This document shows, piece after piece, positions 43,016 to 51,161 of a stretch of 64,000 nucleotides of DNA (position 1 is the first letter of the stretch; every line of letters begins with the position of its first letter). The stretch covers positions 1 to 64,000 of the forward strand of contig JAUIIG010000002.1 of the NCBI GenBank assembly GCA_030431875.1, in the 5' to 3' direction. Origin of the DNA: Alphaproteobacteria bacterium (GTDB lineage Bacteria; Pseudomonadota; Alphaproteobacteria; Sphingomonadales; Sphingomonadaceae). The translations under genes were made by a program, and so were the position numbers. The notes beneath the pieces were generated by a model that made no database searches, was not told the DNA's origin, and saw only the letters and a program-made list of their open reading frames with translations.

Positions 43016-43307
43016 AGGTGATCCTTTCGATAATCATGTCGTCATCATAGGAAACGGTCAGCCGGTCAGGCCGGAAATCCATGGTCACGGCGGTGCGCGG
43101 CGGCACCCAGCGCAGGGTGGTCGCCCCGGTCAGGCGCAGCAGGGTGGCACCTGCCTCTGCCGATGCCGTGTGGCCGACATGGTCCTGCACGCCGCTGGCG
43201 TCACATTCGCCCGCAAGCTCGCGCACGGGCAGCGGATCGTCGCCGTCCGTCGTGGTCGCGCAGGCTGCCAGCGGCAGCAGCAGACAGGGCAGGGCGAGCA
43301 ATTTCAT
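43008..43307 (-). CDS. I78-family peptidase-inhibitor lipoprotein
   Basis: 99 residues. MKLLALPCLLLPLAAC ends in a lipobox (LAAC). The C-terminal half, with GATTLRWVPPRTAVTMDFRPDRLTVSYDDDMIIERITCG in shortened view, matches the small I78 elastase-inhibitor fold ending in R-x-x-C-G. Likely guards periplasmic or surface proteins against proteases. Divergent from the MaoC gene at 43389. Confidence 0.75.
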   Translation of the reverse strand: MKLLALPCLLLPLAACATTTDGDDPLPVRELAGECDASGVQDHVGHTASAEAGATLLRLTGATTLRWVPPRTAVTMDFRPDRLTVSYDDDMIIERITCG

Positions 43308-43388
43308 GGCTGTTGTCCTCCTCTTGGCGGTGATCCTAGCGCCAAGGCGGGCAAGCCGCTAGGAGCCTTGGCAAGAGGAGAAACGCAC

Positions 43389-43844
43389 ATGGCAGGCCTT
43401 TGGTTCGAGGAATTTTCGGTTGGGCAGGTGTTCGACCACCCGCTGCGGCGGACGATTACAGAGACGGACAACCTGCTGATCAGCACGCTGACCCACAATC
43501 CCACCCCGCTGCATCTTGACGCGGAGTTCATGAAGGACAGCGAGTTCGGCCAGATCCTGGTCAATTCCTGCTTCACGCTCAGCCTGATGGTGGGGATCAG
43601 CGTCAACGACACCACGCAGGGCACGGCAGTGGCCAACCTCGGTTGGGACGAGGTGCGTTTCCCTGCGCCGGTGTTCATCGGCGATACCCTGCGGATCGAG
43701 ACCGAGGTGGTCGGCATGCGTGAGAGCCAGTCGCGGCCAAATCAGGGCATAGTCAATTTCGTCCATCGCGCCTATAATCAGGCCGAGGTGCTGGTAGCGA
43801 GCTGCAAGCGCGCCAGCCTGCAGAAAAAGCGGCCCGCCGGATAG
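43389..43844 (+). CDS. MaoC-family (hot-dog fold) dehydratase
   Basis: 151 residues from ATG 43389, preceded by AAGAGGAGAAA. Hot-dog fold with WFEEFSVGQVFDHPLRRTITETDN at the N terminus and the catalytic-type NPTPLHLDAEFMKDSEFG (D, H) around residues 38-55. Closest in style to mesaconyl-CoA hydratase/MaoC-like proteins that hydrate enoyl-CoA. It starts a + strand group with a TauD-type dioxygenase, TetR and the third flavocytochrome. Confidence 0.85.
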   Translation: MAGLWFEEFSVGQVFDHPLRRTITETDNLLISTLTHNPTPLHLDAEFMKDSEFGQILVNSCFTLSLMVGISVNDTTQGTAVANLGWDEVRFPAPVFIGDTLRIETEVVGMRESQSRPNQGIVNFVHRAYNQAEVLVASCKRASLQKKRPAG

Positions 43845-43865
43845 GGCCGATACGGAGAGAATGTG

Positions 43866-44825
43866 ATGTCGCTGAAAGTCGAACCCATCCTGCCCAACTT
43901 CGGTGCCGTGTGCTCCGGGTTGGACCTGACGCAGCCGCTGTCGGCGGACGAAGTCAAGCAGATCACCGATGCGATGGACAAGTACGGCGTCACCGTATGG
44001 CGCAACACCGGGCTGACAGACGAGCAGCACGTCGAATTCAGCCGCAATTTCGGATACCTGGAGCGCGTGCCCAAGCGCCCAGATGGCGCGAAGATGCGCC
44101 TCCCCTATCGCGAGCTGTTCGACGCCTCCAACCTCAATCTTGAAGGCGAGATCACCACTGATCCGGCGGCCGTGGAATACCGCAAGGGTGACCGGTTGTG
44201 GCATACCGACAGCGCCTTCCTGGAAAAGCGCACGAGCTATTCTATCCTGCTCGCCCACATCACCCCGCCTGCCGAAGCGGGCGGCGAGACGTGGTTCGCC
44301 GACGCGCGCACCGCCTATGAAGACCTGCCGCAGGAAACCAAGGACCTGATCGAGGACAAGATCGGCATCAACTCGCTGTGGTGGAGCCGCAAGAAGGCGG
44401 GGGCCGACGTGGCCGAGGAAGAAATCCTCGAACGCCCGCTGGCGCGCCACCCGATCGTGCACACCCATGCAGGGTCGGGCCGCAAGAGCCTATTCATCGC
44501 CGCCCACACCATGGATATCGAAGGCATGGAAGGCCCCGAAGGCCGCCAGCTGATCGAGGACCTGATCGCCCACACCACGCAGCCGCAGTATACCTTCAAG
44601 TGGTCGTGGCAGCCGGGCGACATGGTGATCTGGGACAACCTCGCCACCATGCACCGCGGCGGCGACTACGATTACACCGCCTACAAGCGCGACATGCGCC
44701 GCACGACAGTGCGCGAGGGTACCGAACCGCACCTGATGGAAACGGGGGACGATCCCTATACCGCGCTGTTCGCCAAGAGCCCCAAGGCGGTGGACATCAA
44801 CGCGGCGCGCGACGCGGGCCGCTAG
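43866..44825 (+). CDS. TauD/TfdA-family Fe(II)/2-oxoglutarate dioxygenase
   Basis: 319 residues from ATG 43866, behind GGAGAGAATGTG. Iron ligands: H-x-D in LWHTDSAFLEKR (about residues 117-128) and distal His in WDNLATMHRGGDYD; the 2-oxoglutarate Arg lies in RDMRRTTVREG. The family includes taurine dioxygenase, 2,4-D dioxygenase (ether cleavage) and alkylsulfatases. In a neighbourhood of aromatic oxidation, O-dealkylation or sulfate-ester cleavage are plausible; the sequence alone does not decide. Confidence 0.9.
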   Translation: MSLKVEPILPNFGAVCSGLDLTQPLSADEVKQITDAMDKYGVTVWRNTGLTDEQHVEFSRNFGYLERVPKRPDGAKMRLPYRELFDASNLNLEGEITTDPAAVEYRKGDRLWHTDSAFLEKRTSYSILLAHITPPAEAGGETWFADARTAYEDLPQETKDLIEDKIGINSLWWSRKKAGADVAEEEILERPLARHPIVHTHAGSGRKSLFIAAHTMDIEGMEGPEGRQLIEDLIAHTTQPQYTFKWSWQPGDMVIWDNLATMHRGGDYDYTAYKRDMRRTTVREGTEPHLMETGDDPYTALFAKSPKAVDINAARDAGR

Positions 44826-44840
44826 GCAACGATCTCCGTT

Positions 44841-44894
44841 TGACTGCTGGCGGCAATTGCGGGACCTTGGCGGCTTCGCACCAGCCGCCAGTCA
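44841..44894 (+). other. Long imperfect hairpin between dioxygenase and tetR genes
   Basis: TGACTG-CT-GGCGGC pairs with GCCGCCAGTCA about 30 nt later (11 bp with a 2-nt bulge). No U-tract follows. It could weaken read-through or stabilise the upstream mRNA; it also lies directly before the tetR Shine-Dalgarno sequence (AAGGA). Confidence 0.35.
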
Positions 44895-44906
44895 CAAGGA
44901 ACCGCA

Positions 44907-45557
44907 TTGACCGAAACGCCGACCCCGACCGATGGTCGCGCCGAAGTCGGGCGCAAGCGGCGCGCGGCCACGCGGGCGCGCATCATCGCGGCGGCCTTTG
45001 CCATCTTCGGTGAAGAGAACGGCCTGTTCGCGCGGATTGAGGATATCGTGGAGCAGGCCGGGGTCACCCGCGCCACCTTCTACAACCACTTCTCCGGCAT
45101 GGTGGACCTGCGCGAAGCGGTGACGCGCGAGGTGACGCACGATTTCCTCGTCGCGGTGACCGACACGGTTTCGCAGATCCCGGATTCGCGTGAACAGTGC
45201 ACCGTCGCCGTGCGCTATTACCTGCGCCGCGCGCAGAAGGACCGGCGCTGGGCGTGGTCGATGCTGAACATGAGCGCCTCGGGCGAGATTTTCGGCGCGG
45301 AGACCTTCCGCCAGGCCCTGCGCACCATCACTGACGGCGTGGAAAACGGATCGCTGCCGATCCCCTCGGCGGACCTCGGGCGCGACATCCTGCTGGGCGC
45401 GACGCTTGCGGCCATGGGCTCCATCGCCAAGCGCGACATGCCCGACAACTACCCGGAGGTGGTGGCCGGATATATCCTCTGCGGGATGGGCGTGGATCGC
45501 GACACGGCAAAGTCCATCGCCCACCTGCCCTTGCCGCCGCTGGCCACTGACGGGTGA
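44907..45557 (+). CDS. TetR-family transcriptional regulator
   Basis: 216 residues starting at TTG 44907; AAGGA lies 7 nt upstream and no ATG is available. Helix-turn-helix: TRARIIAAAFAIFGEENGLFARIEDIVEQAGVTRATFYNHF (in part; residues about 22-62). The C-terminal region is a typical TetR ligand domain. The next gene begins 86 bp downstream behind an inverted GACA-TTT-TGTC repeat, so it probably controls the cytochrome/flavoprotein unit 3. Confidence 0.88.
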   Translation: MTETPTPTDGRAEVGRKRRAATRARIIAAAFAIFGEENGLFARIEDIVEQAGVTRATFYNHFSGMVDLREAVTREVTHDFLVAVTDTVSQIPDSREQCTVAVRYYLRRAQKDRRWAWSMLNMSASGEIFGAETFRQALRTITDGVENGSLPIPSADLGRDILLGATLAAMGSIAKRDMPDNYPEVVAGYILCGMGVDRDTAKSIAHLPLPPLATDG

Positions 45558-45573
45558 GCCTCGCATTGTGTAA

Positions 45574-45590
45574 TTGACATTTTGTCCATT
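45574..45590. promoter_or_regulatory. Candidate operator/promoter GACA-TTT-TGTC before flavocytochrome unit 3
   Basis: TTGACATTTTGTCCATT contains the inverted repeat GACA/TGTC with 3-bp spacer, and its TTGACA matches a sigma-70 -35 box; TTATCA lies 15 bp further. The site is in the 86-bp gap after tetR, 54 bp before the cytochrome ATG, and is locally AT-rich compared with surroundings. Confidence 0.45.
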
Positions 45591-45643
45591 GCAATTATCA
45601 CCTGAACCCGGACGGCGAAAACGCCGATTGGGGAGAGGACGAT

Positions 45644-46009
45644 ATGCGAACCAGGCGAAGCCTTGGGTTCGGGCGCTCGGCGGCGCTTGCTGTGGGATTG
45701 ACGCTGCTGGCCGGAGCCGGGCTGGCTGCCGGGCTTTCCGGCAAGGCCAATGCACAGGCGACCTACGAGATCGAGCCGCGCGAACCGGAATACCTCTACG
45801 CGCGCACCTGCGGATATTGCCACGGGCACAACATTGCGCCGATCATTCGCGGGCGGAACCTGCCCCCGGCGGTGATCGAAAGCATCGTGCGTTCCGGCAT
45901 GGGTGCAATGCCGGCTTTTAAGCCGACCGAAATCACCAACACCGAACTGGAAGCGCTGGCCGAATGGTTGTCGCAGTCCGAGGTCGATCCCGAGGAGCAT
46001 GGCGGATGA
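45644..46009 (+). CDS. c-type cytochrome subunit partnering flavoprotein unit 3
   Basis: 121 residues. Signal peptide with long hydrophobic core (SAALAVGLTLLAGAGLAAGL) ending near KANAQA. Heme site C56-G-Y-C-H60, axial Met in RSGMGAMPAF. The mature part is short (about 80 residues), like PchC of p-cresol methylhydroxylase. ATG 45644 follows GGGGAGAGGACGAT. Overlaps the flavoprotein start by ATGA. Confidence 0.87.
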   Translation: MRTRRSLGFGRSAALAVGLTLLAGAGLAAGLSGKANAQATYEIEPREPEYLYARTCGYCHGHNIAPIIRGRNLPPAVIESIVRSGMGAMPAFKPTEITNTELEALAEWLSQSEVDPEEHGG

Positions 46010-47622
46010 CCAGCGGATTTTCCCGACGCGAAGTCATGGCCATCGGCGGTGCCGTGGCCAGCAGTGCCGCGCTAACCCCGCTCGCCCATGCGCGCATGAT
46101 GCCGCAGGACATGGACCGTGATGTTTTCGCCGCCGCCTGCCGCGAACTGCGCGCCATCGTGGGTGACGACTGGGTCTTCGCCGACGAGGCCAGCACCATT
46201 TCCTATCGCAAGAGCGGCATTCCCGACCTGCGCGGCGAGCACATTCCCTCCGGAGCCGTGGCCCCTGCCAGTGTCGAACAGGTGCAGGCGATCCTCGCTG
46301 TGGCCAACCGTTACCGCTTGCCGCTGTGGCCGATCTCCACCGGCAAGAACATGGGCTACGGCATGGCCACGCCCGCCAGCAGCGGGCAGATGATCCTCGA
46401 CCTCAAGCGGATGAACCGCATCCTCGATTTCGATGCCGAGCTGGGCACGATCCTGGTCGAGCCGGGCGTCACCTACCAGCAGATCCACGACTATATCGAG
46501 GACAACAACCTGCCTTACTGGATCGACGTGCCCACCGTCGGCCCCATCGTGTCGATGATGGGCAATACGCTGGAACGCGGCGTGGGTTACACGCCCTACG
46601 GTGATCACTTCTTCATGCAGTGCGGAATGGAAGTGGTCCTGGCCGATGGCACGGTGCTCAAAACGGGCATGGGCTCGATCGAGAACGGCAACACCTGGCA
46701 AGCGTTCAAATGGGGCTATGGCCCCTACCTCGACGGCATCTTTACCCAGTCCAACTTCGGCGTGGTCACCAAGCTGGGCATGTGGCTGATGCCGCGCCCG
46801 CCGGTCTACAAGCCCTTCATGGTGCGTTCGCCCAATGTGGAGGACGTGGCGGCCATCACCGATACGATCCGCCCGTTCCGCATGAACAACCTCATCCCCA
46901 ACGGCGTGCTGATCATGGGCGCGCTGTACCAGATGTCCATGTTCAACCGCCGGGCCGACCTGTGGGACGGCGAGGGCGTGATTCCGCTCGACGTGATCCA
47001 GCGCCATGCCCGCGCCAATGATATCGGCATGTGGAACACCTTCTACGCGCTTTACGGCACGGAGGAGATGATCGCCGCCATGGAGCCAATCCTGACGGGG
47101 GCCTTCGAGGCAACCGGGGCCGACGTGCTCACCGCAGCCGAGATGCGCGGCAACCCCTACTTCGAACACAACGAGACGCTGATGCGCGGCGGCATGACGC
47201 TGGAGGAAAAGGGCCTGGTCCGTTGGTGGGGCCGCAGCGGCGGCGCAGTCGCCTTTGCCCCGGTCGCGCCTGCCAAGGGCGCGGAGACGATCGGGCAAAC
47301 CGAACTCGCCACCGAGATCATGAACAAGTGGGGCTTCGACTATGCCCCGGCCTATGCCGTCGGCGGGCGCGAGCTGCACCACATCATCTTCCTGATGTTC
47401 GACAAGGGCGACGACGAACACTCCGCCAAGGCCGAACAGTGCATGGAAGAAATGATCACCCGCTTCGGCGAGCGCGGCTGGGCAGCCTACCGTTCCAGCG
47501 TTTCCACGATGGACCTGGTGGCGCAGCAATACGGCGACGCCAACCGCGAAGTGAACGCCCGCATCAAGCAGGCGCTCGATCCCAACCACATCATCGCGCC
47601 GGGCAAGCAGGGCATTGCCTGA
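46006..47622 (+). CDS. PCMH-type 4-alkylphenol dehydrogenase flavoprotein (unit 3), Tat-exported
   Basis: 538 residues from ATG 46006. Unlike units 1 and 2 it has a twin-arginine signal (FSRREVMAIGGAVASSAALT, residues 5-24). Flavin segments: VAPASVEQVQAILAVANRY and PLWPISTGKNMGYGMATPAS. The catalytic segment is GNTLERGVGYTPYGDHFFMQ, with Glu in place of Asp. WGFDYAPAYAVGGRELHHIIF keeps both the Tyr that holds FAD in p-cresol methylhydroxylase and the HH motif. It should oxidise 4-alkylphenols at the benzylic carbon in the periplasm, passing electrons to the cytochrome. Nearest functions by memory: p-cresol, 4-ethylphenol or eugenol hydroxylase. Confidence 0.9.
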   Translation: MTSGFSRREVMAIGGAVASSAALTPLAHARMMPQDMDRDVFAAACRELRAIVGDDWVFADEASTISYRKSGIPDLRGEHIPSGAVAPASVEQVQAILAVANRYRLPLWPISTGKNMGYGMATPASSGQMILDLKRMNRILDFDAELGTILVEPGVTYQQIHDYIEDNNLPYWIDVPTVGPIVSMMGNTLERGVGYTPYGDHFFMQCGMEVVLADGTVLKTGMGSIENGNTWQAFKWGYGPYLDGIFTQSNFGVVTKLGMWLMPRPPVYKPFMVRSPNVEDVAAITDTIRPFRMNNLIPNGVLIMGALYQMSMFNRRADLWDGEGVIPLDVIQRHARANDIGMWNTFYALYGTEEMIAAMEPILTGAFEATGADVLTAAEMRGNPYFEHNETLMRGGMTLEEKGLVRWWGRSGGAVAFAPVAPAKGAETIGQTELATEIMNKWGFDYAPAYAVGGRELHHIIFLMFDKGDDEHSAKAEQCMEEMITRFGERGWAAYRSSVSTMDLVAQQYGDANREVNARIKQALDPNHIIAPGKQGIA

Positions 47623-47633
47623 CCGGTGCGACG

Positions 47634-47669
47634 CCGGCCCCGCCCTCCCATCCCATCTGGCGGGGCCGG
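47634..47669 (+). terminator. Strong hairpin between flavoprotein unit 3 and SDR gene
   Basis: An 11-bp perfect stem (CCGGCCCCGCC / GGCGGGGCCGG) with a 14-nt loop lies 12 nt after the flavoprotein stop and 29 nt before the SDR start. No U-run follows, so it may be an mRNA-stabilising or partial termination hairpin. Confidence 0.5.
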
Positions 47670-47698
47670 TCCCTCATTCTGACTGACGAGGTACGACC

Positions 47699-48463
47699 AT
47701 GAGTGACGTGCAGTACTACTTCCCCGGCAAGGTGGCCCTGGTAACTGGGGGTGCGACGGGTATCGGCCGCGCGGTGTCCACCGCCTTTGCCGAGCGGGGC
47801 GCCAAGGTGATGATCGGCGACATCGACGAGCGCGCCGAGGAAACCGTGGCCATTATCGAACAGGCGGGCGGCGAAGCTGACTTCATCCGCACCGACGTGC
47901 GCGACAAGGCGGCGGTGGATGCCCTGGTGGCAGGCACTCTCAGCCGCTTTGGCGGCATGCACATGGCCTTCAACAATGCCGGTATTCTGCCAGAACAACG
48001 CCCGATCCACGAAGTGACCGAGGACGAGCTGGACCTTGCCATCGACGTGGACTTCAAGGGCGTGTTCTATTCGATGCAGTCAGAGATCCGTCACTTCCTG
48101 CAAGCGGGCGGCGGGGCCATCGTCAACACGGCATCGGTCGGTGCGCTGATCGCGGACCCGAACATGAGCGTCTACTGCGCCATGAAGCACGCCGTGTCCG
48201 GCCTGACCAAGGCAGCGGCGGTGGAATATGCGCAGAAAGGCATCCGCGTGAACTGCGTCGCTCCCGGCTTCGTGCGCACGCCGATGACCCAGCACTGGGC
48301 CGACAGCAGCGACTTCACCGACATGTTCTTCCAGCACAATATCTCGGGCCGCTATGCCGAGCCGGAAGAGATTGCCGGAACCGTGCTGCACCTGTGTTCC
48401 GACGCCGCCAGCTTCGTCAACGGTGCAACCTGGACCATCGACGGCGGCCAGACCGCGCACTGA
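47699..48463 (+). CDS. Short-chain dehydrogenase/reductase
   Basis: 254 residues, complete classical SDR: cofactor motif TGGATGIG (residues 16-23), NNAG, catalytic YCAMK (Tyr/Lys) with the upstream Ser in NTASVGAL, and DGG near the end. Likely NAD(H)-dependent since D follows the second strand (MIGDID). It would oxidise an alcohol to a ketone; behind flavocytochrome 3 it may take the benzylic alcohol made by that enzyme. ATG 47699 follows ACGAGG. Confidence 0.9.
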   Translation: MSDVQYYFPGKVALVTGGATGIGRAVSTAFAERGAKVMIGDIDERAEETVAIIEQAGGEADFIRTDVRDKAAVDALVAGTLSRFGGMHMAFNNAGILPEQRPIHEVTEDELDLAIDVDFKGVFYSMQSEIRHFLQAGGGAIVNTASVGALIADPNMSVYCAMKHAVSGLTKAAAVEYAQKGIRVNCVAPGFVRTPMTQHWADSSDFTDMFFQHNISGRYAEPEEIAGTVLHLCSDAASFVNGATWTIDGGQTAH

Positions 48464-48485
48464 TTGCGGTTCGATGAAGAAAATC

Positions 48486-48515
48486 GGCCCGACCCTCTGC
48501 AAAGAGGGCCGGGCC
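48486..48515 (-). terminator. Rho-independent terminator shared by SDR (+) and small peptide gene (-)
   Basis: GGCCCG-A-CCCTCT pairs with AGAGGG-C-CGGGCC around a GCAA loop (12 pairs, one mismatch). On the minus strand it is followed by GATTTTCTTC, on the plus strand by AGATTGTTC. It lies 22 nt after the SDR stop and about 50 nt after the stop of the minus-strand 27-aa gene. Confidence 0.7.
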
Positions 48516-48525
48516 AGATTGTTCG

Positions 48526-48551
48526 CGGCAACCGACGAGCGCCGGTTGCCG
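48526..48551. repeat. Inverted repeat CGGCAACCG / CGGTTGCCG
   Basis: A 9-bp perfect inverted repeat with 8-nt spacer directly 3' of the 27-aa gene, before the main terminator. It may be a second part of the termination region. Confidence 0.4.
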
Positions 48552-48565
48552 TGGCTGTCATGCTG

Positions 48566-48649
48566 TTAGGGCAGGATGGCAGTCAGCAGCGAGGTGCTGA
48601 CCGAAATCGCCGCCAGCGTCGACAGCAGACGGTTGGCAATCGTGGACAT
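48566..48649 (-). CDS. 27-residue hydrophobic peptide gene (small ORF)
   Basis: The minus strand encodes MSTIANRLLSTLAAISVSTS plus LLTAILP, then TAA. The ATG is preceded by GGAGACCAAGA, a good Shine-Dalgarno sequence at 6-nt spacing, and the gene is followed by a clear terminator at 48486-48515. A basic residue near the N terminus and about 18 apolar residues suggest a membrane-associated micropeptide. Peptides of this style are often left unannotated. Evidence is positional; no homologue search was possible. Confidence 0.55.
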   Translation of the reverse strand: MSTIANRLLSTLAAISVSTSLLTAILP

Positions 48650-48898
48650 TCTTGGTCTCCGGTTTCCCCGCCAATCGGGGAGCGGAGGCGCATATGGTGC
48701 GACGCAACATCGAAGACAAATGTCCAATTTGCGACATGTGTTGCGTATTTTTCAACAAACTCTCGTGGAGCGTGATTGGTCTGCAACCTGTCCAGCGCTC
48801 CGGCCTTCGGTCAGCGGCGGGCGCGGCCTCGGCCTGGAGGAGTTCACGCGCTGAAACGTCCCATGGACAGCGCAGCGCGCGAATGACAGGATGCCCGC
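48650..48898. other. Intergenic region between small peptide and DUF302 genes
   Basis: About 250 bp without a convincing gene. It contains an AT-richer core and an inverted pair ACGCAACAT (48702-48710) and ATGTGTTGCGT (48736-48746, one extra G), which brackets CAAATGTCCAATTTGCGACATG. This is probably where the divergent promoters lie; no regulator is recognised. Confidence 0.35.
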
Positions 48899-49285
48899 AT
48901 GACCTACTATATCTCTACCCGTGTGACGGGCAGCATGGACGACGTCATTGCGCGCACCGAAGAGGCACTGAAGGCCGAAGGTTTCGGCGTTTTGACGCGC
49001 ATCGACATTGCCGATACGCTGAAGAAGAAGATCGATGCCGATTTCCGCCCTTACGTCATCCTTGGTGCCTGCAACCCCGGCATGGCGCACAAGGCGCTGC
49101 AACTGGAAGGCAAGGTCGGCCTCATGCTGCCTTGCAATGTCATCGTGCAGCAGCTGGAAGATGGTGTCGAAGTGGCCGCGATCGACCCGGTCGCCTCGAT
49201 GCAGGCGATCGACAATCCGCAGCTGCACCAGGCCGCGCAGGAAGTGCGCACCATGCTGGCTGCCGCGATAAACCGGCTCGGCTAA
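48899..49285 (+). CDS. DUF302 family protein
   Basis: 128 residues of the DUF302 fold: YYISTRVTGSMDDVIARTEEALKAEGFGVLTRIDI at the N terminus, then YVILGACNPGMAHKALQLE (conserved G-A-C-N-P) and LMLPCNVIVQQLEDG (conserved P-C-N). The two cysteines (about C58 and C80) are family-typical and may bind a metal or heme. No signal peptide. Function unknown. Confidence 0.88.
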   Translation: MTYYISTRVTGSMDDVIARTEEALKAEGFGVLTRIDIADTLKKKIDADFRPYVILGACNPGMAHKALQLEGKVGLMLPCNVIVQQLEDGVEVAAIDPVASMQAIDNPQLHQAAQEVRTMLAAAINRLG

Positions 49286-49300
49286 GAGGCCTGCGCGGCG

Positions 49301-50002
49301 CTAGACGACAGTTCCGAACAGCGACCCGATCCCTGCCGTAGCGGCCATGGCCAGGGCACCCCAGAAGGTTACCCTGATTGTCGCGCGCAGGACATTGGCG
49401 CCGCCGGCACGGGCACCGATGGCGCCAAGTAGGGCGAGGAACAGCAACGAGGCCAGCGAAACGCCAACTATCAGCGATGCATTTGCCAGCAGCAAGACCA
49501 TGAGTAGTGGCAAGGCGGCACCGATAGAAAACGTAGCTGCGGAAGCGAGCGCAGCCTGGATCGGGCGGGCCGTCGTGATTTCGGAAATTCCCAGTTCCTC
49601 GCGCGCATGCACCGCCAGGGCATCCCTTGCCGTCAACTGGTCCGCCACCTTCCCGGCGGTTTCGGGATCGACCCCGCGATCGACGTAGATCTGCCGCAGC
49701 TCCTCCCGCTCGAAATCCGGCTGGCTCTCCAACTCGGCAGCCTCGCGTGCAAGGTCTGCCTTCTCCGTGTCGGACTGTGAGCTGACCGAAACATATTCGC
49801 CGGCCGCCATGGACATGGCTCCGGCCACCAGTCCGGCAGTGCCGGCGATAAGGATTTCCGAACGATCGGCGGCTGCGGCCGCGACGCCGACGATGAGGCT
49901 GGCGGTGGAAACGATACCGTCGTTTGCGCCAAGGATTGCGGCGCGCAACCAGCCGATGCGCGAAACCATGTGTCGTTCGGGATGAAGATAACTGTGGCTC
50001 AT
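49301..50002 (-). CDS. VIT1/CCC1-family transporter
   Basis: 233 residues from ATG 50002; the upstream in-frame extension lacks features. Signature RIGWLRAAILGANDGIVSTASLIVGVAAA (in part) and GAMSMAAGEYVSVSSQSDTEKADL define the vacuolar iron/manganese transporter family. A hydrophilic middle (about 85-145) containing E-rich REAAELESQPDFEREELRQ matches the cytosolic metal-binding helices, followed by three C-terminal helices. Likely exports iron or manganese. It converges on the DUF302 gene. Confidence 0.9.
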   Translation of the reverse strand: MSHSYLHPERHMVSRIGWLRAAILGANDGIVSTASLIVGVAAAAADRSEILIAGTAGLVAGAMSMAAGEYVSVSSQSDTEKADLAREAAELESQPDFEREELRQIYVDRGVDPETAGKVADQLTARDALAVHAREELGISEITTARPIQAALASAATFSIGAALPLLMVLLLANASLIVGVSLASLLFLALLGAIGARAGGANVLRATIRVTFWGALAMAATAGIGSLFGTVV

Positions 50003-50072
50003 ACCATGCTCCGTGCGATGCCGCGCATTTCGTTCGGGTGCATGCGACGCGCCATGCACCACCCGAAAAAGC

Positions 50073-50108
50073 AAAACGCCCGGCCCTCTGCGAGAGAGCC
50101 GGGCGTTT
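50073..50108 (-). terminator. Rho-independent terminator of the dhaK operon
   Basis: AAACGCCCGGC pairs with GCCGGGCGTTT around a pyrimidine/purine inner stem (CCTCT/AGAG). On the minus strand it is followed by TGCTTTTTC. It lies 25 nt after the dhaK stop. Confidence 0.8.
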
Positions 50109-50132
50109 CGCGTTTCCGTCTGACCTACCGGA

Positions 50133-51125
50133 TCAGAAGATGCGGCAGGCCGTTTCGGCCGGAGCCGCCAGCTGGGCTTCCAGCTCGTCGTCCAGCTTCA
50201 GCAGGGTCAGCGAGCAACCGGCCATTTCGATGGCGGTGCAATATTCGCCGACATAGTTGCGCGCGATGGTCAGGCCGCGATCGGCGCAAAGCTGGGCTGC
50301 CTTGTTGTAGAGAACGTAGAGTTCTGCCGGCGGGGTGCCGCCGAGGCCGTTGATCATCAGCGCCACGCGGTCGCCCGAATTGTAGGGCAAGTCATTGGCA
50401 ACAGCATCGAACAGCAGCTCGACGATTTCGTCGGCAGGCTTGATCTTGGTGCGTTCGCGGCCCGGTTCGCCGTGGATGCCGACGCCGACTTCCATTTCGT
50501 CGTCGCCGATTTCGAAGATCGGGTCACCCTTGGCCGGCGGGATGCAGCTGGTGAGCGCGAGGCCCATGGTGCGCACGTTGTTGTTGACCTTCTCGGCCAC
50601 GGCATAGACCGCGTCGAGATCGGCACCGGCTTCGGAAGCCGCGCCGCAGGCCTTCATCACGAAGAAGTTACCAGCCACGCCGCGACGGCCGACGGTGTAG
50701 AGACTGTCCTGCACGGCGACGTCATCGTTGATGATGAACTGCTTCAGCTTGATGCCTTCGGCTTCGGCCATTTCGCAGGCCATGTCCCAGGCCATGCGGT
50801 CACCCTGGTAGTTGTTAACCAGCACCAGCACGCCAGCGTCGGTGGCGACAGACTTGATCGTTTCGTAGCAGGCATCGACCGGCGGGGCGGCGAAGACCGG
50901 GCCCTGGCAGGCGGCGGTCAGCATGCCGGGACCGACAGCCATGACGTGCGCCGGTTCGTGGCCCGAGCCCGAACCCTGGACGATGGCGACCTTCGAGGCG
51001 TCAACGTTCTTGCGCTTGATCAGCTGGTGCTCGGGCATCGCTTCGAGCAGGTCGGGGTTGGCGGCGATCACACCGGCCATGAATTCGGGAACGAAGTTCT
51101 CCGGGTTGTTGACGAATTTCTTCAT
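50133..51125 (-). CDS. dhaK: Dihydroxyacetone kinase substrate-binding subunit
   Basis: 330 residues, full DhaK length. [12 protein letters not shown] (residues 49-60) and the covalent substrate histidine H218 in [10 protein letters not shown] are present, as is [15 protein letters not shown]. DhaK binds dihydroxyacetone-like ketoses as a hemiaminal. It is paired with dhaL upstream; whether phosphate comes from ATP or a PTS DhaM is open, and no dhaM is in the window. It is last in the aldolase/HAD/dhaL/dhaK operon, so the true substrate could be another short ketose. Confidence 0.94.
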   Translation of the reverse strand: MKKFVNNPENFVPEFMAGVIAANPDLLEAMPEHQLIKRKNVDASKVAIVQGSGSGHEPAHVMAVGPGMLTAACQGPVFAAPPVDACYETIKSVATDAGVLVLVNNYQGDRMAWDMACEMAEAEGIKLKQFIINDDVAVQDSLYTVGRRGVAGNFFVMKACGAASEAGADLDAVYAVAEKVNNNVRTMGLALTSCIPPAKGDPIFEIGDDEMEVGVGIHGEPGRERTKIKPADEIVELLFDAVANDLPYNSGDRVALMINGLGGTPPAELYVLYNKAAQLCADRGLTIARNYVGEYCTAIEMAGCSLTLLKLDDELEAQLAAPAETACRIF

Positions 51126-51161
51126 GTTCCATTCCTCTCCGTGTAATTGAATAGCTTGAAA

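Noticed and set aside
46072-47589. About 500-codon minus-strand frame opposite flavoprotein unit 3
   Set aside because: Shadow of a strongly conserved FAD enzyme; the same kind of frame appears opposite the two paralogues.
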